Position numbers and translations under genes: made by a program. The notes under the pieces are model-generated. The model was not told the origin of the DNA. It ran no database searches and worked only from the letters and a program-made list of their open reading frames with translations. From an uncultured Monoglobus sp. (lineage in GTDB: Bacteria; Bacillota; Clostridia; Monoglobales; Monoglobaceae), in NCBI GenBank assembly GCA_947624775.1, contig CANQLT010000019.1, positions 1-32,324 of the forward strand: a stretch of DNA of 32,324 nt, read 5' to 3'. Below are positions 1 through 8,685 of the stretch, one piece after another (position 1 is the first letter of the stretch; each line of letters starts with the position of its first letter).

Positions 1-1115
1 GGGATAAGCTTCGGAGCTTTGCCGCTCAGCCGCTCAGCCGCGTATCTTCCCGCAAGCAGGCCGCTTGAAGCTGACTCCACATAGCCCTCAACTCCCGTTA
101 TCTGGCCCGCGAAAAATATGTTGGGCCGCTCCTTCATCGAGTAGTCGGCGGAAAGCAGGCCGGGGGAATTTATATACGTGTTTCGGTGCATGACCCCGTA
201 TCTGACGAACTCGGCGTTCTCAAGGCCGGGTATCATGCCGAACACCCGCTTCTGCTCGCCGAATTTGAGATGGGTCTGAAAGCCGACAATGTTGAACATG
301 CTGCTTGACGCGTTGTCCTGGCGCAGCTGAACGACCGCGTAGTATTTTTCGCCCGTCTCGGGATTGTCGAGACCTACGGGCTTTAGCGGGCCGTACCTCA
401 TGGTGTCCTCGCCGCGTTTCGCCATGACCTCGATCGGCATACAGCCCTCGAACACCTTTTTGTTTTTTTCAAACTCGTGCAGTTCGGCGGTCTCAGCCGA
501 GATCAGCGCCCTGTAGAACGCGAGATATTCCTCTTTGCTCATCGGGCAGTTGATATAATCGGCGCCGCCCTTGCCGTATCTCGCGGCGCGGAACGCCTTT
601 GTCATGTCAATGCTGTCGTAGGTCACGATCGGGGCTGCCGCGTCGAAAAAGTGAAGATACTCCTTTCGGGTCAGCTCCGCTATCCTTTCGGCCAGCTTGT
701 CCGAAACCAGCGGGCCCGCGGCGATTATAAGGTTATCGTCGGGGTCGATCCCGGTCACCTCGCCGAGCTTTATGTCTATCAGCGGGTGCTCCTTTATCTT
801 GTCGGTAACCATTTTGGAAAATCCGCCGCGGTCTACCGCCAGCGCGCCTCCCGCGGGAACTCGGCAGGCGTCGGCGCACTGCATTATGAGCGAGCCGAGA
901 CGCCGCATTTCCTCTTTGAGAAGGCCCACAGCGTTGTATATGCCGTCGGCTCTCAGCGAGTTGCTGCAAACCAGCTCGGCGAAATTTTCGCTCTTGTGGG
1001 CGGGCGAGTATTTTTCGGGTTTCATCTCGCAAAGCGTCACATGAACGCCGCGATTCGCCGCCTGCCACGCGGCCTCGCAGCCCGCGAGACCCGCTCCTAT
1101 TATTTTTAACTCCAT
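1..1115 (-). CDS. trmFO: TrmFO, folate-dependent tRNA m5U54 methyltransferase (3' partial)
   Basis: Reading the minus strand from the ATG at 1115 gives an uninterrupted frame of 371 codons that leaves the window at position 1, so the C-terminus is missing (the family is about 435 aa). It starts [18 protein letters not shown], a dinucleotide-binding GxGxxG motif for FAD. Further TrmFO landmarks follow: [23 protein letters not shown], the [11 protein letters not shown] segment, and near the cut end [19 protein letters not shown]. The family uses methylenetetrahydrofolate and FAD to methylate U54 in the T-loop of tRNA. The gene begins 11 nt after the topA stop and reads the same way, in the dprA-topA-trmFO order common in Clostridia. 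The paralogue GidA/MnmG is larger and lacks this start pattern. Confidence 0.95.
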   Translation of the reverse strand, partial: MELKIIGAGLAGCEAAWQAANRGVHVTLCEMKPEKYSPAHKSENFAELVCSNSLRADGIYNAVGLLKEEMRRLGSLIMQCADACRVPAGGALAVDRGGFSKMVTDKIKEHPLIDIKLGEVTGIDPDDNLIIAAGPLVSDKLAERIAELTRKEYLHFFDAAAPIVTYDSIDMTKAFRAARYGKGGADYINCPMSKEEYLAFYRALISAETAELHEFEKNKKVFEGCMPIEVMAKRGEDTMRYGPLKPVGLDNPETGEKYYAVVQLRQDNASSSMFNIVGFQTHLKFGEQKRVFGMIPGLENAEFVRYGVMHRNTYINSPGLLSADYSMKERPNIFFAGQITGVEGYVESASSGLLAGRYAAERLSGKAPKLI

Positions 1116-1126
1116 AATTTCTTTAT

Positions 1127-3256
1127 TTATTTCTCTTTCTTTTTTGACTTGCTTTCGGGTTTTCTTGTGTAACCGCAGTTCTCGTTATAGCAAACATAGC
1201 TTATCGGGCCCCTGCGGAACATCCGCTTTTTCATCAGCGTGCCGCCGCACTCGGGGCATTTCTCGTTTGTCGGCTCGTCCCATGATATGAAGTCGCACTC
1301 GGGCGAGTTGGCGCAGGCATAGAACGTGGCGCCTTTTCTGGACTTGCGCACGAGGACCTTGCCGCCGCATTTGGGGCAGGGAACGCCCAGCTCGACGGTT
1401 ATCGCCTTGGTGTTGCGGCACTCGGGAAAGCCGGGACAGGCCAGGAATTTTCCGAATTTGCCCTGCTTATATACCATGAGCCTTCCGCACTTTTCACACA
1501 CAACGTCCGAAACCTCGTCTTTTATCTCGACGTTTCCAATCTTTTCCTCCGCCTCTTTGAGGGTCTTTTCAAACGGGCCGTAGAAATCGCCCACGACCTT
1601 GTGCCAGTCGGTCGAGCCGTTGGCGACGTCCTCGATCTTGTCCTCCATGTTGGCGGTGAACTTGAGGTCAACTATATCCTTGAAATTCTCTTTCATCAGA
1701 TCGGTGACGATATAGCCCAGCTCGGTGGGATAGAGCGTCCTCTTTTCGCGGGCCACATATCCGCGCGCCGTAATCGTTGCGATCGTGGGCGCGTAGGTGC
1801 TGGGTCTGCCGATTCCCTCTTCCTCCATGGCCTTGACGAGCGATGCCTCGGTATAGCGCGGAGGCGGCTGGGTGAAGTGCTGCTCGGGTGTTATCGCCGC
1901 CGCTTTGAGCTTTTGGTTCTCGGTCAGTGCGGGCAGCTTTTTGAGCTTTTCCTCCTCGGTGTCGCGTCCCTCCACATACAGCGTGGTGAATCCCGCGAAC
2001 TTGACTGTGCTGCCGCTCGCTTTGAGCATATATTTGTCTGTGGTTATGTCGACATTCACGGTGTCAAGCACAGCGTCCTCCATCTGGCTGGCCAAGAACC
2101 TCTGCCATATCAGGCGGTACAGCTTATACTGGTCGGGCTTAAAGGTCTCCTTGTATTTTTCGGGATTGTTGGCCGCGAACGTGGGTCTTATGGCCTCGTG
2201 CGCGTCCTGCGCCGATTTTTTGGCCTTGTAGACCTTGGGCTTCGCGGGGACGAACTCGCTGCCGAACTTGTCGGCTATATAGGCTCTGGCCTCATTCTGA
2301 GCGACCGCGGCTATGCGCAGCGAATCTGTTCTCATATAGGTTATAAAGCCCATCTCATACAGCTGCTGCGCCGCCATCATGGTCCTTCGGGTCGTGAAAT
2401 TGAGCTTTCTCGACGCCTCCTGCTGCATGGTGCTGGTGGTGAAGGGCGGCGCGGGACGGCGCTTTGTCTCTTTTCTGGTTATCTTCGAGACCGTGAAATC
2501 GGAGCCTTTGAGCTCGCTTGTGATCCTCATCGCCGTTTCCTCGTCCTCGACAGCCAGCTTTTTGCCGTCGCTCAAACCGTGGAACCTGGCGATAAACGGC
2601 AGTCTGCCCTTCTCGTTGGTGAGCTTGGCCTCGATAGACCAGTATTCGCGCGGGATAAACGCGTCGATCTCACGCTCTCTGTCCACGATCATTCTCGTCA
2701 CGGCGGACTGCACTCTGCCCGCGCTGAGACCCTTTTTGACCTTTTTCCAGAGCAGCGGGCTTATCTGATAGCCGACGATCCTGTCAAGCACTCTGCGCGT
2801 CTGCTGGGCGTCGACCAGGTCCATGTCTATCGCTCTCGCCTCTTTGACGGCCTGCTTTACCGCGTCCTTGGTGACCTCGTTGAAGGTTATGCGGCAGGCG
2901 CTTTTTGGGTCGATGTCCAGAATGTGCGCCAGGTGCCACGATATGGCCTCGCCCTCGCGGTCAGGGTCGGTCGCGAGGTACACGGCGGAGGCCGCCTTGG
3001 CCTTTTTCTTGAGCTTGGCGATAACGTCGCCCTTGCCCCTGATCGTGATATACTTGGGCTCGAAATTATTCTCAAAGTCGATCCCCAGCTGGCTTTTCGG
3101 CAGGTCCCTCAAATGGCCCATCGTCGCCTCGATATTATACGTGCTGCCGAGATATTTTTTAACGCTGCCGACCTTTGTGGGAGACTCCACGATCACCAGC
3201 TTTTTCTTTCTCTCGGCCGTTGTTTTCTTGGTCGTTGTTTTTCTTTTCTCAGCCAT
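1127..3256 (-). CDS. topA: DNA topoisomerase I (type IA)
   Basis: This 709-aa enzyme relaxes negatively supercoiled DNA through a transient 5'-phosphotyrosine link. The Toprim domain opens with [10 protein letters not shown] (about residues 20-29) and carries the metal-binding DPDREGE at 97-103. The catalytic tyrosine is Y307 in [12 protein letters not shown]. Three C4 zinc ribbons follow near the C-terminus, beginning [16 protein letters not shown] and CPECGGTL; the core length and three ribbons fit bacterial TopA. The Lys/Thr-rich first 18 residues are a basic tail. The ATG at 3254-3256 is preceded by a good GGAGG (complement of 3262-3269). The gene lies 14 nt after dprA and ends 11 nt before trmFO, so the three are probably co-transcribed. 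Confidence 0.98.
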   Translation of the reverse strand: MAEKRKTTTKKTTAERKKKLVIVESPTKVGSVKKYLGSTYNIEATMGHLRDLPKSQLGIDFENNFEPKYITIRGKGDVIAKLKKKAKAASAVYLATDPDREGEAISWHLAHILDIDPKSACRITFNEVTKDAVKQAVKEARAIDMDLVDAQQTRRVLDRIVGYQISPLLWKKVKKGLSAGRVQSAVTRMIVDREREIDAFIPREYWSIEAKLTNEKGRLPFIARFHGLSDGKKLAVEDEETAMRITSELKGSDFTVSKITRKETKRRPAPPFTTSTMQQEASRKLNFTTRRTMMAAQQLYEMGFITYMRTDSLRIAAVAQNEARAYIADKFGSEFVPAKPKVYKAKKSAQDAHEAIRPTFAANNPEKYKETFKPDQYKLYRLIWQRFLASQMEDAVLDTVNVDITTDKYMLKASGSTVKFAGFTTLYVEGRDTEEEKLKKLPALTENQKLKAAAITPEQHFTQPPPRYTEASLVKAMEEEGIGRPSTYAPTIATITARGYVAREKRTLYPTELGYIVTDLMKENFKDIVDLKFTANMEDKIEDVANGSTDWHKVVGDFYGPFEKTLKEAEEKIGNVEIKDEVSDVVCEKCGRLMVYKQGKFGKFLACPGFPECRNTKAITVELGVPCPKCGGKVLVRKSRKGATFYACANSPECDFISWDEPTNEKCPECGGTLMKKRMFRRGPISYVCYNENCGYTRKPESKSKKKEK

Positions 3257-3270
3257 AAATTATCCTCCGT

Positions 3271-4491
3271 TTATTCAAGAGTATATAAATTTCCGGCATG
3301 CTGTCTGATTATGCCCTTTAGCTGTAGCAGCACAACCGAGCTGTTCACGTCGGAAGTTTTTAGCTCAGTATTCCTTATTATTTCATCAATATGCACAGCC
3401 CCGTCCGACTTGCACATATATTTTACGATTTTTGCCTCTTTCGGCCCGAATTTTGAAAAATCGAACCGCCTCATTTTATCCTCCGCTGTTTCGGCGGCGG
3501 GTTTATTTTCGGATGTCTCTTTGACTTCTTTTTCGGATGTCTCGGGATTTTTCTCTTTGATTTTATCTTTTGGCGGCTTTACTATCGCTGCGGCGCCGTT
3601 GTCGAGCAGGCCTGCAAAACGGTCGGCGTACTCGGAAATTATATCGTCATAGCTCAGCACAGCCGCGGCTCCGTCGCGGATTAGCCCGTTTGGCAGCACA
3701 GCGCCCTTGTCTGTCGGGCTGCCGGGGATCGCGAAAATATCCCTGTCGTACATCTGCGCGTATTTGGCGGTTATAGCGGTGCCGCTGTGGCCGCCGCCTC
3801 CCGCGATCAGCACGCCGATTGAGACGCCCGCGATTATTCTGTTGCGCTCCTGATAGAAATAGTCCCTGCCTTTGACGCCCGGCGGCTGCTCGGAAATTAT
3901 CATGCCGCGCTTTAGGATTTTTTCATAAAGCTCCCTGTTTGACGCAGGATATACGACGTCAACGCCTCCCGCCAGCACTGCGACGGTAAGTCCGCCCGCG
4001 TCAAGCGCGCCCAAATGCGCCACGGTGTCAAGCCCTCTCGCCATGCCGCTGACTATGACCGCTCCGCTGTCCGCCATATCTTTGCACAGCTTGCGAGTAA
4101 AGCCGAGCTTGTCATCTGACGCCTCACGCGAGCCGACGACAGCCACGGTAAGATATTCGTTTAAATCTATGTCAAGCCCCGCGGCGTACAATATCTGAGG
4201 CGGCGCGGGAGTGCTGCGCAGCAGATCGGGATAATTGTCATCCGATATATGAATAAGCCTTATTCCGCTGTTCTCGCACTCTCTCATGATTCGCTCGGCG
4301 CCGCTCAGGTCCTTTTTGAGCGAAGCCCGATATGCCGCGCCCAGCACCCGCTCGGCCTCGCGATAGCTCGGTTTGCCGTCGAAAACCGCCTCGGCTCCGC
4401 CGAGCTCGGTCACGCATTTTTGTATCACCGATGGTCTGTGGCCGCACACGATATTCAGCCACAGGCTTTTCAGAAGCTTATCTCTTTCCAT
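3271..4491 (-). CDS. dprA: DprA/Smf, DNA-processing protein that loads RecA
   Basis: A 406-aa DprA protein, which binds incoming single-stranded DNA and loads RecA during transformation. The Rossmann-like core carries VAVVGSREAS (G120-S122), SGMARGLDTVAH (148-159), ERNRIIAG (215-222) and AIPGSPTDKG. The N-terminal ~70 residues look like the helical SAM-like domain. A charged Lys/Glu-rich linker (about 300-335) precedes a C-terminal winged-helix-like segment (about 340-406), the usual long DprA form. It begins 15 nt after the RNA methyltransferase stop. The upstream GGTGG is a weak ribosome-binding site, so expression may depend on translation of the preceding gene. DprA is also kept in many non-competent Clostridia, so competence is not implied. 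Confidence 0.96.
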   Translation of the reverse strand: MERDKLLKSLWLNIVCGHRPSVIQKCVTELGGAEAVFDGKPSYREAERVLGAAYRASLKKDLSGAERIMRECENSGIRLIHISDDNYPDLLRSTPAPPQILYAAGLDIDLNEYLTVAVVGSREASDDKLGFTRKLCKDMADSGAVIVSGMARGLDTVAHLGALDAGGLTVAVLAGGVDVVYPASNRELYEKILKRGMIISEQPPGVKGRDYFYQERNRIIAGVSIGVLIAGGGGHSGTAITAKYAQMYDRDIFAIPGSPTDKGAVLPNGLIRDGAAAVLSYDDIISEYADRFAGLLDNGAAAIVKPPKDKIKEKNPETSEKEVKETSENKPAAETAEDKMRRFDFSKFGPKEAKIVKYMCKSDGAVHIDEIIRNTELKTSDVNSSVVLLQLKGIIRQHAGNLYTLE

Positions 4492-4506
4492 ATCAAACCA
4501 CCAAAT

Positions 4507-5292
4507 CTACTTCCTGAGAGCGTACATCAGCACTCCCGCCGCGACTGCCGCATTGAGCGACTCGACCTTTCCGTCCATCGGGATACGCACTCTGACGTCC
4601 GATAGAGCGAGCGCCTCTTTTGAAACGCCTCTCGCCTCGCTGCCGATTACAGCGGCGATCTTTTTATCGCGCGAGCCTCTGGCGTACTCAAACAGATCGA
4701 CGCTGCCCGAAAGCTCGGTTGCCGCGATCTCAAAGCCGCGCTCCTTGAGGCCGCCGATTATCTCAAGTCCGCAGCCGCAGGCGAATTTCACGCGGAAGAT
4801 CGAGCCCATCGTGGAGCGGACCGCCTTTGGGTTATATATGTCCGCGCAGCCGCGCAGCATGTACACCGCGTCGATACCCGCGGCCTCGGCCGTCCTTATC
4901 ATCGCGCCGACGTTTCCGGGCTCGGACACACCGTCGAGGATAAGCGCCCTTGACATATTTTTATCAAGCGTCGGCTCCTCACCGACTATTTCAAGCAGCG
5001 CCGAGACGCCCTGAGGGGTCACCGTGTCGGACGCGGCTCGGAACAATCCGTCGGGCACGGAGTATACCGAAAATCCCGCATCGTCGAGCCTGCGCGGAAG
5101 AGGATCGCCATCCGGAAATGATTCGGAAACAAAAATATACTTGATCCTGCTCGGCGCGTCGGCTGCCGCCTCCTCGGTCATGCGCCTGCCCTCAACGAGA
5201 TACAGGCCGTGCTTTTTCCTGCCCTTTAAGGTCGCGGCGGCGGTCAGGAGCTTTAGTTTTTTGTTGTCCTTTGAAGTGATTTTCTCAATCAT
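4507..5292 (-). CDS. SpoU/TrmH-family RNA 2'-O-methyltransferase
   Basis: This 261-aa SPOUT enzyme transfers a methyl group from S-adenosylmethionine to a ribose 2'-OH, most likely in rRNA. The N-terminal substrate-binding part (about 1-100) is followed by the trefoil-knot domain with its three motifs: DGVSEPGNVGAMIRTAEAAG (120-139, with conserved N127 and R133), IGSEARGVS (216-224) and IPMDGKVESLNAAVAAGV (237-254). These residues define the family, but the exact target nucleotide cannot be told from sequence. Start ATG at 5290-5292 with GAGGT eight bases upstream. It lies just past the rplT terminator, so transcription must come from readthrough or a promoter I could not identify. Confidence 0.93.
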   Translation of the reverse strand: MIEKITSKDNKKLKLLTAAATLKGRKKHGLYLVEGRRMTEEAAADAPSRIKYIFVSESFPDGDPLPRRLDDAGFSVYSVPDGLFRAASDTVTPQGVSALLEIVGEEPTLDKNMSRALILDGVSEPGNVGAMIRTAEAAGIDAVYMLRGCADIYNPKAVRSTMGSIFRVKFACGCGLEIIGGLKERGFEIAATELSGSVDLFEYARGSRDKKIAAVIGSEARGVSKEALALSDVRVRIPMDGKVESLNAAVAAGVLMYALRK

Positions 5293-5316
5293 ATTTTACC
5301 TCAGGCTCCGATATTC

Positions 5317-5358
5317 AAAAAAATGCAAAAGTTATACCCGCAATCTCGGGTATAACTT
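5317..5358 (-). terminator. Intrinsic terminator of the infC-rpmI-rplT operon
   Basis: A perfect 12-bp stem (AAGTTATACCCG at 5329-5340 with CGGGTATAACTT at 5347-5358) has a 6-nt loop. On the minus strand it is followed by TTGC and then seven T residues (complement of 5317-5323). It lies 8 nt downstream of the rplT stop. Confidence 0.92.
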
Positions 5359-5366
5359 TAAACTGC

Positions 5367-5711
5367 TTATTTTACCTTCTCAACCAGCTGCGTGAACGCT
5401 TCCGGGTCGGAAATCGCTATCTCGGACAGCATTTTTCTGTTGATGTTTATGTTGTTCTTTTTAAGTCCGTCCATAAACTTGCTGTAGCTTATGCCGTTTG
5501 CTCTCGCCGCCGCGTTGATACGGGCGATCCACAGCTGTCTGAACTCTCTCTTCTTTGCCTTTCTGTCTCTGTAGGCGTATGCCAGAGACTTCATAACAGC
5601 CTGGTTGGCCGTTCTGAACAGCTTGCTCTTAGCGCCTCTGTAGCCCTTGGCCAGCTTTAAAACTTTTTTGCGTCTCGCGCGTGTCTTGACCGCGCCCTTT
5701 ATTCTTGCCAT
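5367..5711 (-). CDS. rplT: 50S ribosomal protein L20
   Basis: The 114-aa protein matches L20 along its whole length, starting [20 protein letters not shown] and containing [27 protein letters not shown] and [13 protein letters not shown]20 is needed early in 50S assembly. In Bacillota it also represses its own operon by binding the leader upstream of infC, which fits the attenuator described at 6536-6675. The start is supported by AGGAAA on the minus strand 8-9 nt upstream. It is the last gene of infC-rpmI-rplT. Confidence 0.99.
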   Translation of the reverse strand: MARIKGAVKTRARRKKVLKLAKGYRGAKSKLFRTANQAVMKSLAYAYRDRKAKKREFRQLWIARINAAARANGISYSKFMDGLKKNNININRKMLSEIAISDPEAFTQLVEKVK

Positions 5712-5765
5712 AGTAATTTTCCTTTCTGATTTCTAATTGTTTTATAAACCGAATCGGTACGCGGT

Positions 5766-5963
5766 TTATTTGTAAGGCATCATAGCCTTGATCGTGGCCT
5801 CGTTGGCCTTGGCGAGATATCCGCCCTTTCTGAGCTTTCTCTTTCTCTTTGTTGACTTCTTGTTAAGAATGTGGCTCCTGTAAGCCTTACCTCTCTTGAC
5901 CTTGCCGTTTTTGGTAACGCTGAAACGCTTTGCCGCGGCTCTGTGTGTCTTAATTTTAGGCAT
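5766..5963 (-). CDS. rpmI: 50S ribosomal protein L35
   Basis: This 65-aa protein starts [14 protein letters not shown], the canonical L35 N-terminus, and ends [15 protein letters not shown] longer open frame extends 15 codons upstream to an in-frame ATG at 6008, but AAGGAG (complement of 5973-5978) is placed for the ATG at 5961-5963, and 65 aa is the normal family length. Very basic, as expected for an rRNA-binding protein. It is the middle gene of the operon. Confidence 0.99.
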   Translation of the reverse strand: MPKIKTHRAAAKRFSVTKNGKVKRGKAYRSHILNKKSTKRKRKLRKGGYLAKANEATIKAMMPYK

Positions 5964-6019
5964 TTTCTTTTCTCCTTCCGTTTTGATATTCTGATTAATG
6001 CATATCATGCAATGTTTGA

Positions 6020-6535
6020 CTACTTCTTTTTAGGTGTGATAAACATAGCCATATTTCTGCCTTCCATCTTGAGACCCTTGTCAACGTCGCCGTACTCGGC
6101 GGCGCCCTCCTTGAATCTCATCAGGATGTCTCTGCCCAGGGATGAATGGGTGATCTCACGACCTCTGAATCTGACCGAAACCTTGACCTTGTCGCCGTTT
6201 TTGAGAAACTTCAAAGCGGCCTTGAGCTTGGTGTTGAAATCGTGATCGTCGATATTCGGACTCAGGCGAACCTCTTTGACCGCCACGACCTTCTGGTTCT
6301 TGCGGTTCTCTTTCTCGCGCTTTGAGAGCTCGAACTTATGCTTGCCGTAGTCCATGATCTTGCACACGGGCGGTTTCGCCTGGGGCGCGATCTTCACCAG
6401 ATCAAGATTTTTCGAATCGGCGGTCGCCTGAGCCTTCGCGATGGGCACAATACCCAGCTGCTCGCCGCCCGGCCCTATCAGACGAACCTCTTTGTCTCTG
6501 ATTTGGTCGTTGATCATCAAATCCTGCTTAGCTAT
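6020..6535 (-). CDS. infC: Translation initiation factor IF-3, probable AUA start
   Basis: The product is IF-3, which binds the 30S subunit and proofreads start codons and initiator tRNA. The N-domain carries [20 protein letters not shown] and the C-domain begins near [18 protein letters not shown]. The protein ends in a usual [13 protein letters not shown]. The open frame continues far upstream (to 6691) into the leader, so the start must be chosen. The only strong ribosome-binding site, GGGAGGTG (complement of 6542-6549), is well placed for an ATA codon at 6533-6535, giving 171 aa starting with the [10 protein letters not shown] segment. An ATG at 6515-6517 would give 165 aa but has only a weak AGCAGG in front. 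Non-AUG starts are a known self-regulatory feature of infC in several bacteria. Confidence 0.95.
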   Translation of the reverse strand: MAKQDLMINDQIRDKEVRLIGPGGEQLGIVPIAKAQATADSKNLDLVKIAPQAKPPVCKIMDYGKHKFELSKREKENRKNQKVVAVKEVRLSPNIDDHDFNTKLKAALKFLKNGDKVKVSVRFRGREITHSSLGRDILMRFKEGAAEYGDVDKGLKMEGRNMAMFITPKKK

Positions 6536-6675
6536 ACAAAACACCTCCCAATAATTATTGCATAAAAAATGCGGAGCGCAAAAGCACGCCGCAATATAAA
6601 CCCAAATAAAATTCAAATTTATTGCCCTTTCGCTGTTCGCTGAGGGGAGAAGCGCGGCTTCTGCTTTGTTTAACG
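6536..6675 (-). promoter_or_regulatory. infC operon leader with attenuator (L20-leader-like)
   Basis: About 140 nt of untranslated leader lies between the promoter and infC. It contains a stem AGAAGC-CGC-GCTTCT (6648-6662), then an intrinsic terminator just before the infC ribosome-binding site: nine base pairs with one mismatch and one G-U pair (6571-6579 with 6584-6592, loop AAAA), followed on the minus strand by six T residues. A GCCGC in the upstream stem could pair with GCGGC of the terminator arm to form an antiterminator. The layout matches L20-controlled leaders known upstream of infC-rpmI-rplT in Bacillota; I could not test it against the Rfam model. Confidence 0.75.
6571..6592 (-). 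terminator. Attenuator hairpin in the infC leader
   Basis: GCGGAGCGC (6571-6579), AAAA and GCACGCCGC (6584-6592) form the hairpin, followed on the minus strand by T residues (complement of 6564-6569). It lies 36 nt before the proposed infC start, so it would stop transcription before the coding region. Confidence 0.75.
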
Positions 6676-6681
6676 CATGAT

Positions 6682-6710
6682 ATTTTAGCACAGTTAAAAC
6701 CGTATGTCAA
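6682..6710 (-). promoter_or_regulatory. Sigma-A promoter for infC-rpmI-rplT
   Basis: On the minus strand, -35 TTGACA (complement of 6705-6710) is separated by exactly 17 bp from -10 TAAAAT (complement of 6682-6687). This is a near-consensus housekeeping promoter; transcription should start near 6675. Confidence 0.85.
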
Positions 6711-6775
6711 GTATTTTTTTGAAATTTTTTATAAAATTAACAGACGGCCGCCAAAGCCGCGCTTTTAAAAAACAC

Positions 6776-6804
6776 TTGTCAAATTATGCCGACTGTGTTA
6801 TAAT
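6776..6804 (+). promoter_or_regulatory. Sigma-A promoter for the stalk/DHHW gene
   Basis: -35 TTGTCA (6776-6781), 17-bp spacer, -10 TATAAT (6799-6804). Transcription would start near 6811, leaving a very short leader of about a dozen bases that begins around the GGAGG at 6812-6816 in front of the ATG at 6823. The promoter diverges from the infC promoter 66 bp away. Confidence 0.8.
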
Positions 6805-6822
6805 GTGCTGCGGAGGTTTTTT

Positions 6823-8370
6823 ATGAACATTAAATCAATGAAAGAATCGTTTAAAAACTTAAAAAAATCGCCCGACAAAAAGCGCGGAGCCTTTAACGCG
6901 AAGGCCCTGAAAAAATATCTCGGTTACCTCAAAAACAAAAAAGTGATCGTGTGCGCCGCGGTGTGCGCCGTGATGATATGCATAGCAATCGCCGCGTGCT
7001 CGCGCCCGTCGGACAACAACATCAGGCTTTTCGCCAAGGGCAAGGAGGTCGAATGTCCCACTCCGGTCTACACCGAAAACGGCTCGGCCATGGTGCCCCT
7101 CAGGGCGGTGTGCGACGCTTTCGGCGCCACGATAAAATGGGACGACAAAACCGAGAGCATGGCCGTGACGCTCGATCCCGTGACCGTGCATTTCACGATA
7201 GGCAGCGACAAAATGATAAAATACGGTCAGCCCGTGGATATGGGCGCGGCCGCGTGCTTTTCGGGGGACTACACCATGGTCCCTGTCAGAGCGATTGCGG
7301 ACGCCTTCGGCTATCCCGTAGAGTGGGACGAGAAAAACAAGGCCGTATTCTTAGGCGATAGGGTCGAGCTCAATCCGAACCCGATGGCGGACACCGTCGT
7401 AACCGATGAGTTCAGACACGGGCAGGACATGGGCACGTATAACAGCATAAGCGTTTTTTCAAACGGCAGCGAAAATTTCGGCATGGAGCTTTTGAGCCTA
7501 AACGACAGCAGCGGCGCCTACGCCGACGCGGTGGAAAAGATCGCCCGTTCGGTGCCGGACGCGGATGTTTATAACATTCTGGCGCCGACGGCTCAGGAAT
7601 TCTACGCGCCCAACTCAAGGCGCACAAATCAGACGGCGGGTATCACCGCGGTTTACGACAACCTGATCTCGCGCGATATACCCAACCTTAGTCTCATAAA
7701 CGTTGTCGGGACCCTGTCGGAACACGCCGCCGAGAAAATATATTTCTGCACCGACCACCACTGGACCCAGAGGGGCGCGTATTACGCCTACGCCGAATAC
7801 TCGGCTGAAAACCCGAACATTAACGATCTCGAGCCGCTGCAAAACTACCGCACCGAAAACCGGTACGGTATGATGGGCTCGCTCTCGTCTTTCATGTCGG
7901 GCACATACGGCAGCGAGCTTATCGCGCAAAACCCCGATATGCTTCAGCTGTTTTATCCCAATTCTGAGTATGAGGGCGCGGTCTACAACGACCCGTTCAT
8001 GAACTCATATATGCAGAGCGTCAGAGCAATTTATCCGTGGCTCAACAACTACTCGTGCTTCCTGCAGGGCGATTATCCGCTGGAGGTTTTTAAGACCAAC
8101 GTCAATAACGGCAGGAAGATATGCATTGTGAAGGAATCCTTCGGCGACGCGTTCTCGGTATGGGCGCTCAATAACTACGAGGAAGTCTACATAATAGATT
8201 ACAGAATGTGGAACGGCGGCACCTACGGCAATTACGGCAGCGAGGCCTACGCGTTCAAGCTCAAAGAGTTCTACGATTTCGTGAAATTCGACGATCTGGT
8301 TATAATAAGCTACCCCGTCTCGGTAACGGTAAAGCAACAGACGAATTTGCTGGCGGCGATGGCAACGTAG
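6823..8370 (+). CDS. Membrane-anchored stalk-domain + DHHW (SGNH-like) protein
   Basis: This 515-aa protein has a basic N-terminus, one hydrophobic segment (about 41-59) ending in the lipobox-like IAAC, then two copper-amine-oxidase-N/stalk-like units (about 65-175; VPLRAVCDAFGATIKWD and VPVRAIADAFGYPVEWD). The C-terminal half resembles the DHHW family, related to AlgX/AlgJ polysaccharide O-acetyltransferases: CTDHHWTQRGAYY places D311, H312, H313 and W314, and KESFGDAF supplies a candidate nucleophile S439. By family analogy it could bind or acetylate cell-surface polysaccharide outside the membrane, but the usual MBOAT acyl-transfer partner is not next to it. The start is the ATG at 6823 with GGAGG at 6812-6816; the upstream GTG at 6805 is part of the promoter/RBS region. 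The gene appears monocistronic. Confidence 0.85.
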   Translation: MNIKSMKESFKNLKKSPDKKRGAFNAKALKKYLGYLKNKKVIVCAAVCAVMICIAIAACSRPSDNNIRLFAKGKEVECPTPVYTENGSAMVPLRAVCDAFGATIKWDDKTESMAVTLDPVTVHFTIGSDKMIKYGQPVDMGAAACFSGDYTMVPVRAIADAFGYPVEWDEKNKAVFLGDRVELNPNPMADTVVTDEFRHGQDMGTYNSISVFSNGSENFGMELLSLNDSSGAYADAVEKIARSVPDADVYNILAPTAQEFYAPNSRRTNQTAGITAVYDNLISRDIPNLSLINVVGTLSEHAAEKIYFCTDHHWTQRGAYYAYAEYSAENPNINDLEPLQNYRTENRYGMMGSLSSFMSGTYGSELIAQNPDMLQLFYPNSEYEGAVYNDPFMNSYMQSVRAIYPWLNNYSCFLQGDYPLEVFKTNVNNGRKICIVKESFGDAFSVWALNNYEEVYIIDYRMWNGGTYGNYGSEAYAFKLKEFYDFVKFDDLVIISYPVSVTVKQQTNLLAAMAT

Positions 8371-8685
8371 CGATTAGAGATTAGCGAATAGTGATTACGC
8401 GGAATGACTTTGGCGGAAAACGTTAGATCGTCCCCGCGCCCGTTGGATTGGCTCCAATTAGGCTCCCCTTCCTTTAGGAGGGGATAATCAACAAGCTTGC
8501 TTGCGGGTTCAAAGCTATCTTTCAAAATTGCTTGCAATTTTGACCAAGAGCTTCCTTAATGCTGTCGCCGAAGGCGACTGAGGGGGAGGCATAGCCTCAA
8601 TATGATTTGGCGACCATGAGCATATTTCTCAAATATAAAAACGCGGCGCACGAAACGCCGCGAAAAAATGCCGCGCTCCGTTGTC
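8371..8685. repeat. Gene-free region with dispersed hairpin repeat, copy A
   Basis: This stretch has no credible gene. It holds a series of hairpins: 8464-8484 (TCCCC-TTCC with GGAGGGGA), a perfect CAAAATTG-CTTG-CAATTTTG at 8523-8542, GTCGCC-GAA-GGCGAC at 8563-8577, and CGCGGCG-CACGAAA-CGCCGCG at 8642-8662. The 21 bases at 8561-8581 recur exactly at 20391-20411, so this is a repeat family dispersed in the genome. The last hairpin is preceded by five A residues on the plus strand and would work as a terminator only for minus-strand transcripts, of which none is known here. Confidence 0.8.

Noticed and set aside
1601-3652. Long plus-strand reading frame (683 codons) across topA and dprA
   Set aside because: It is antisense to two clear genes, shows no family motif, and its composition follows the GC-rich third codon positions of the opposite strand.
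6536-6691. Upstream extension of infC (52 codons) as part of the protein
   Set aside because: It covers the leader and attenuator hairpin and has no similarity to IF-3; the ribosome-binding site lies at its end.
8310-8537. Minus-strand reading frame of 75 codons
   Set aside because: It overlaps the end of the stalk/DHHW gene and consists largely of the hairpin repeat sequence.
8642-8662. GC hairpin as terminator of the stalk/DHHW gene
   Set aside because: It is followed by A residues on the plus strand; only minus-strand transcripts would have a T-tract.
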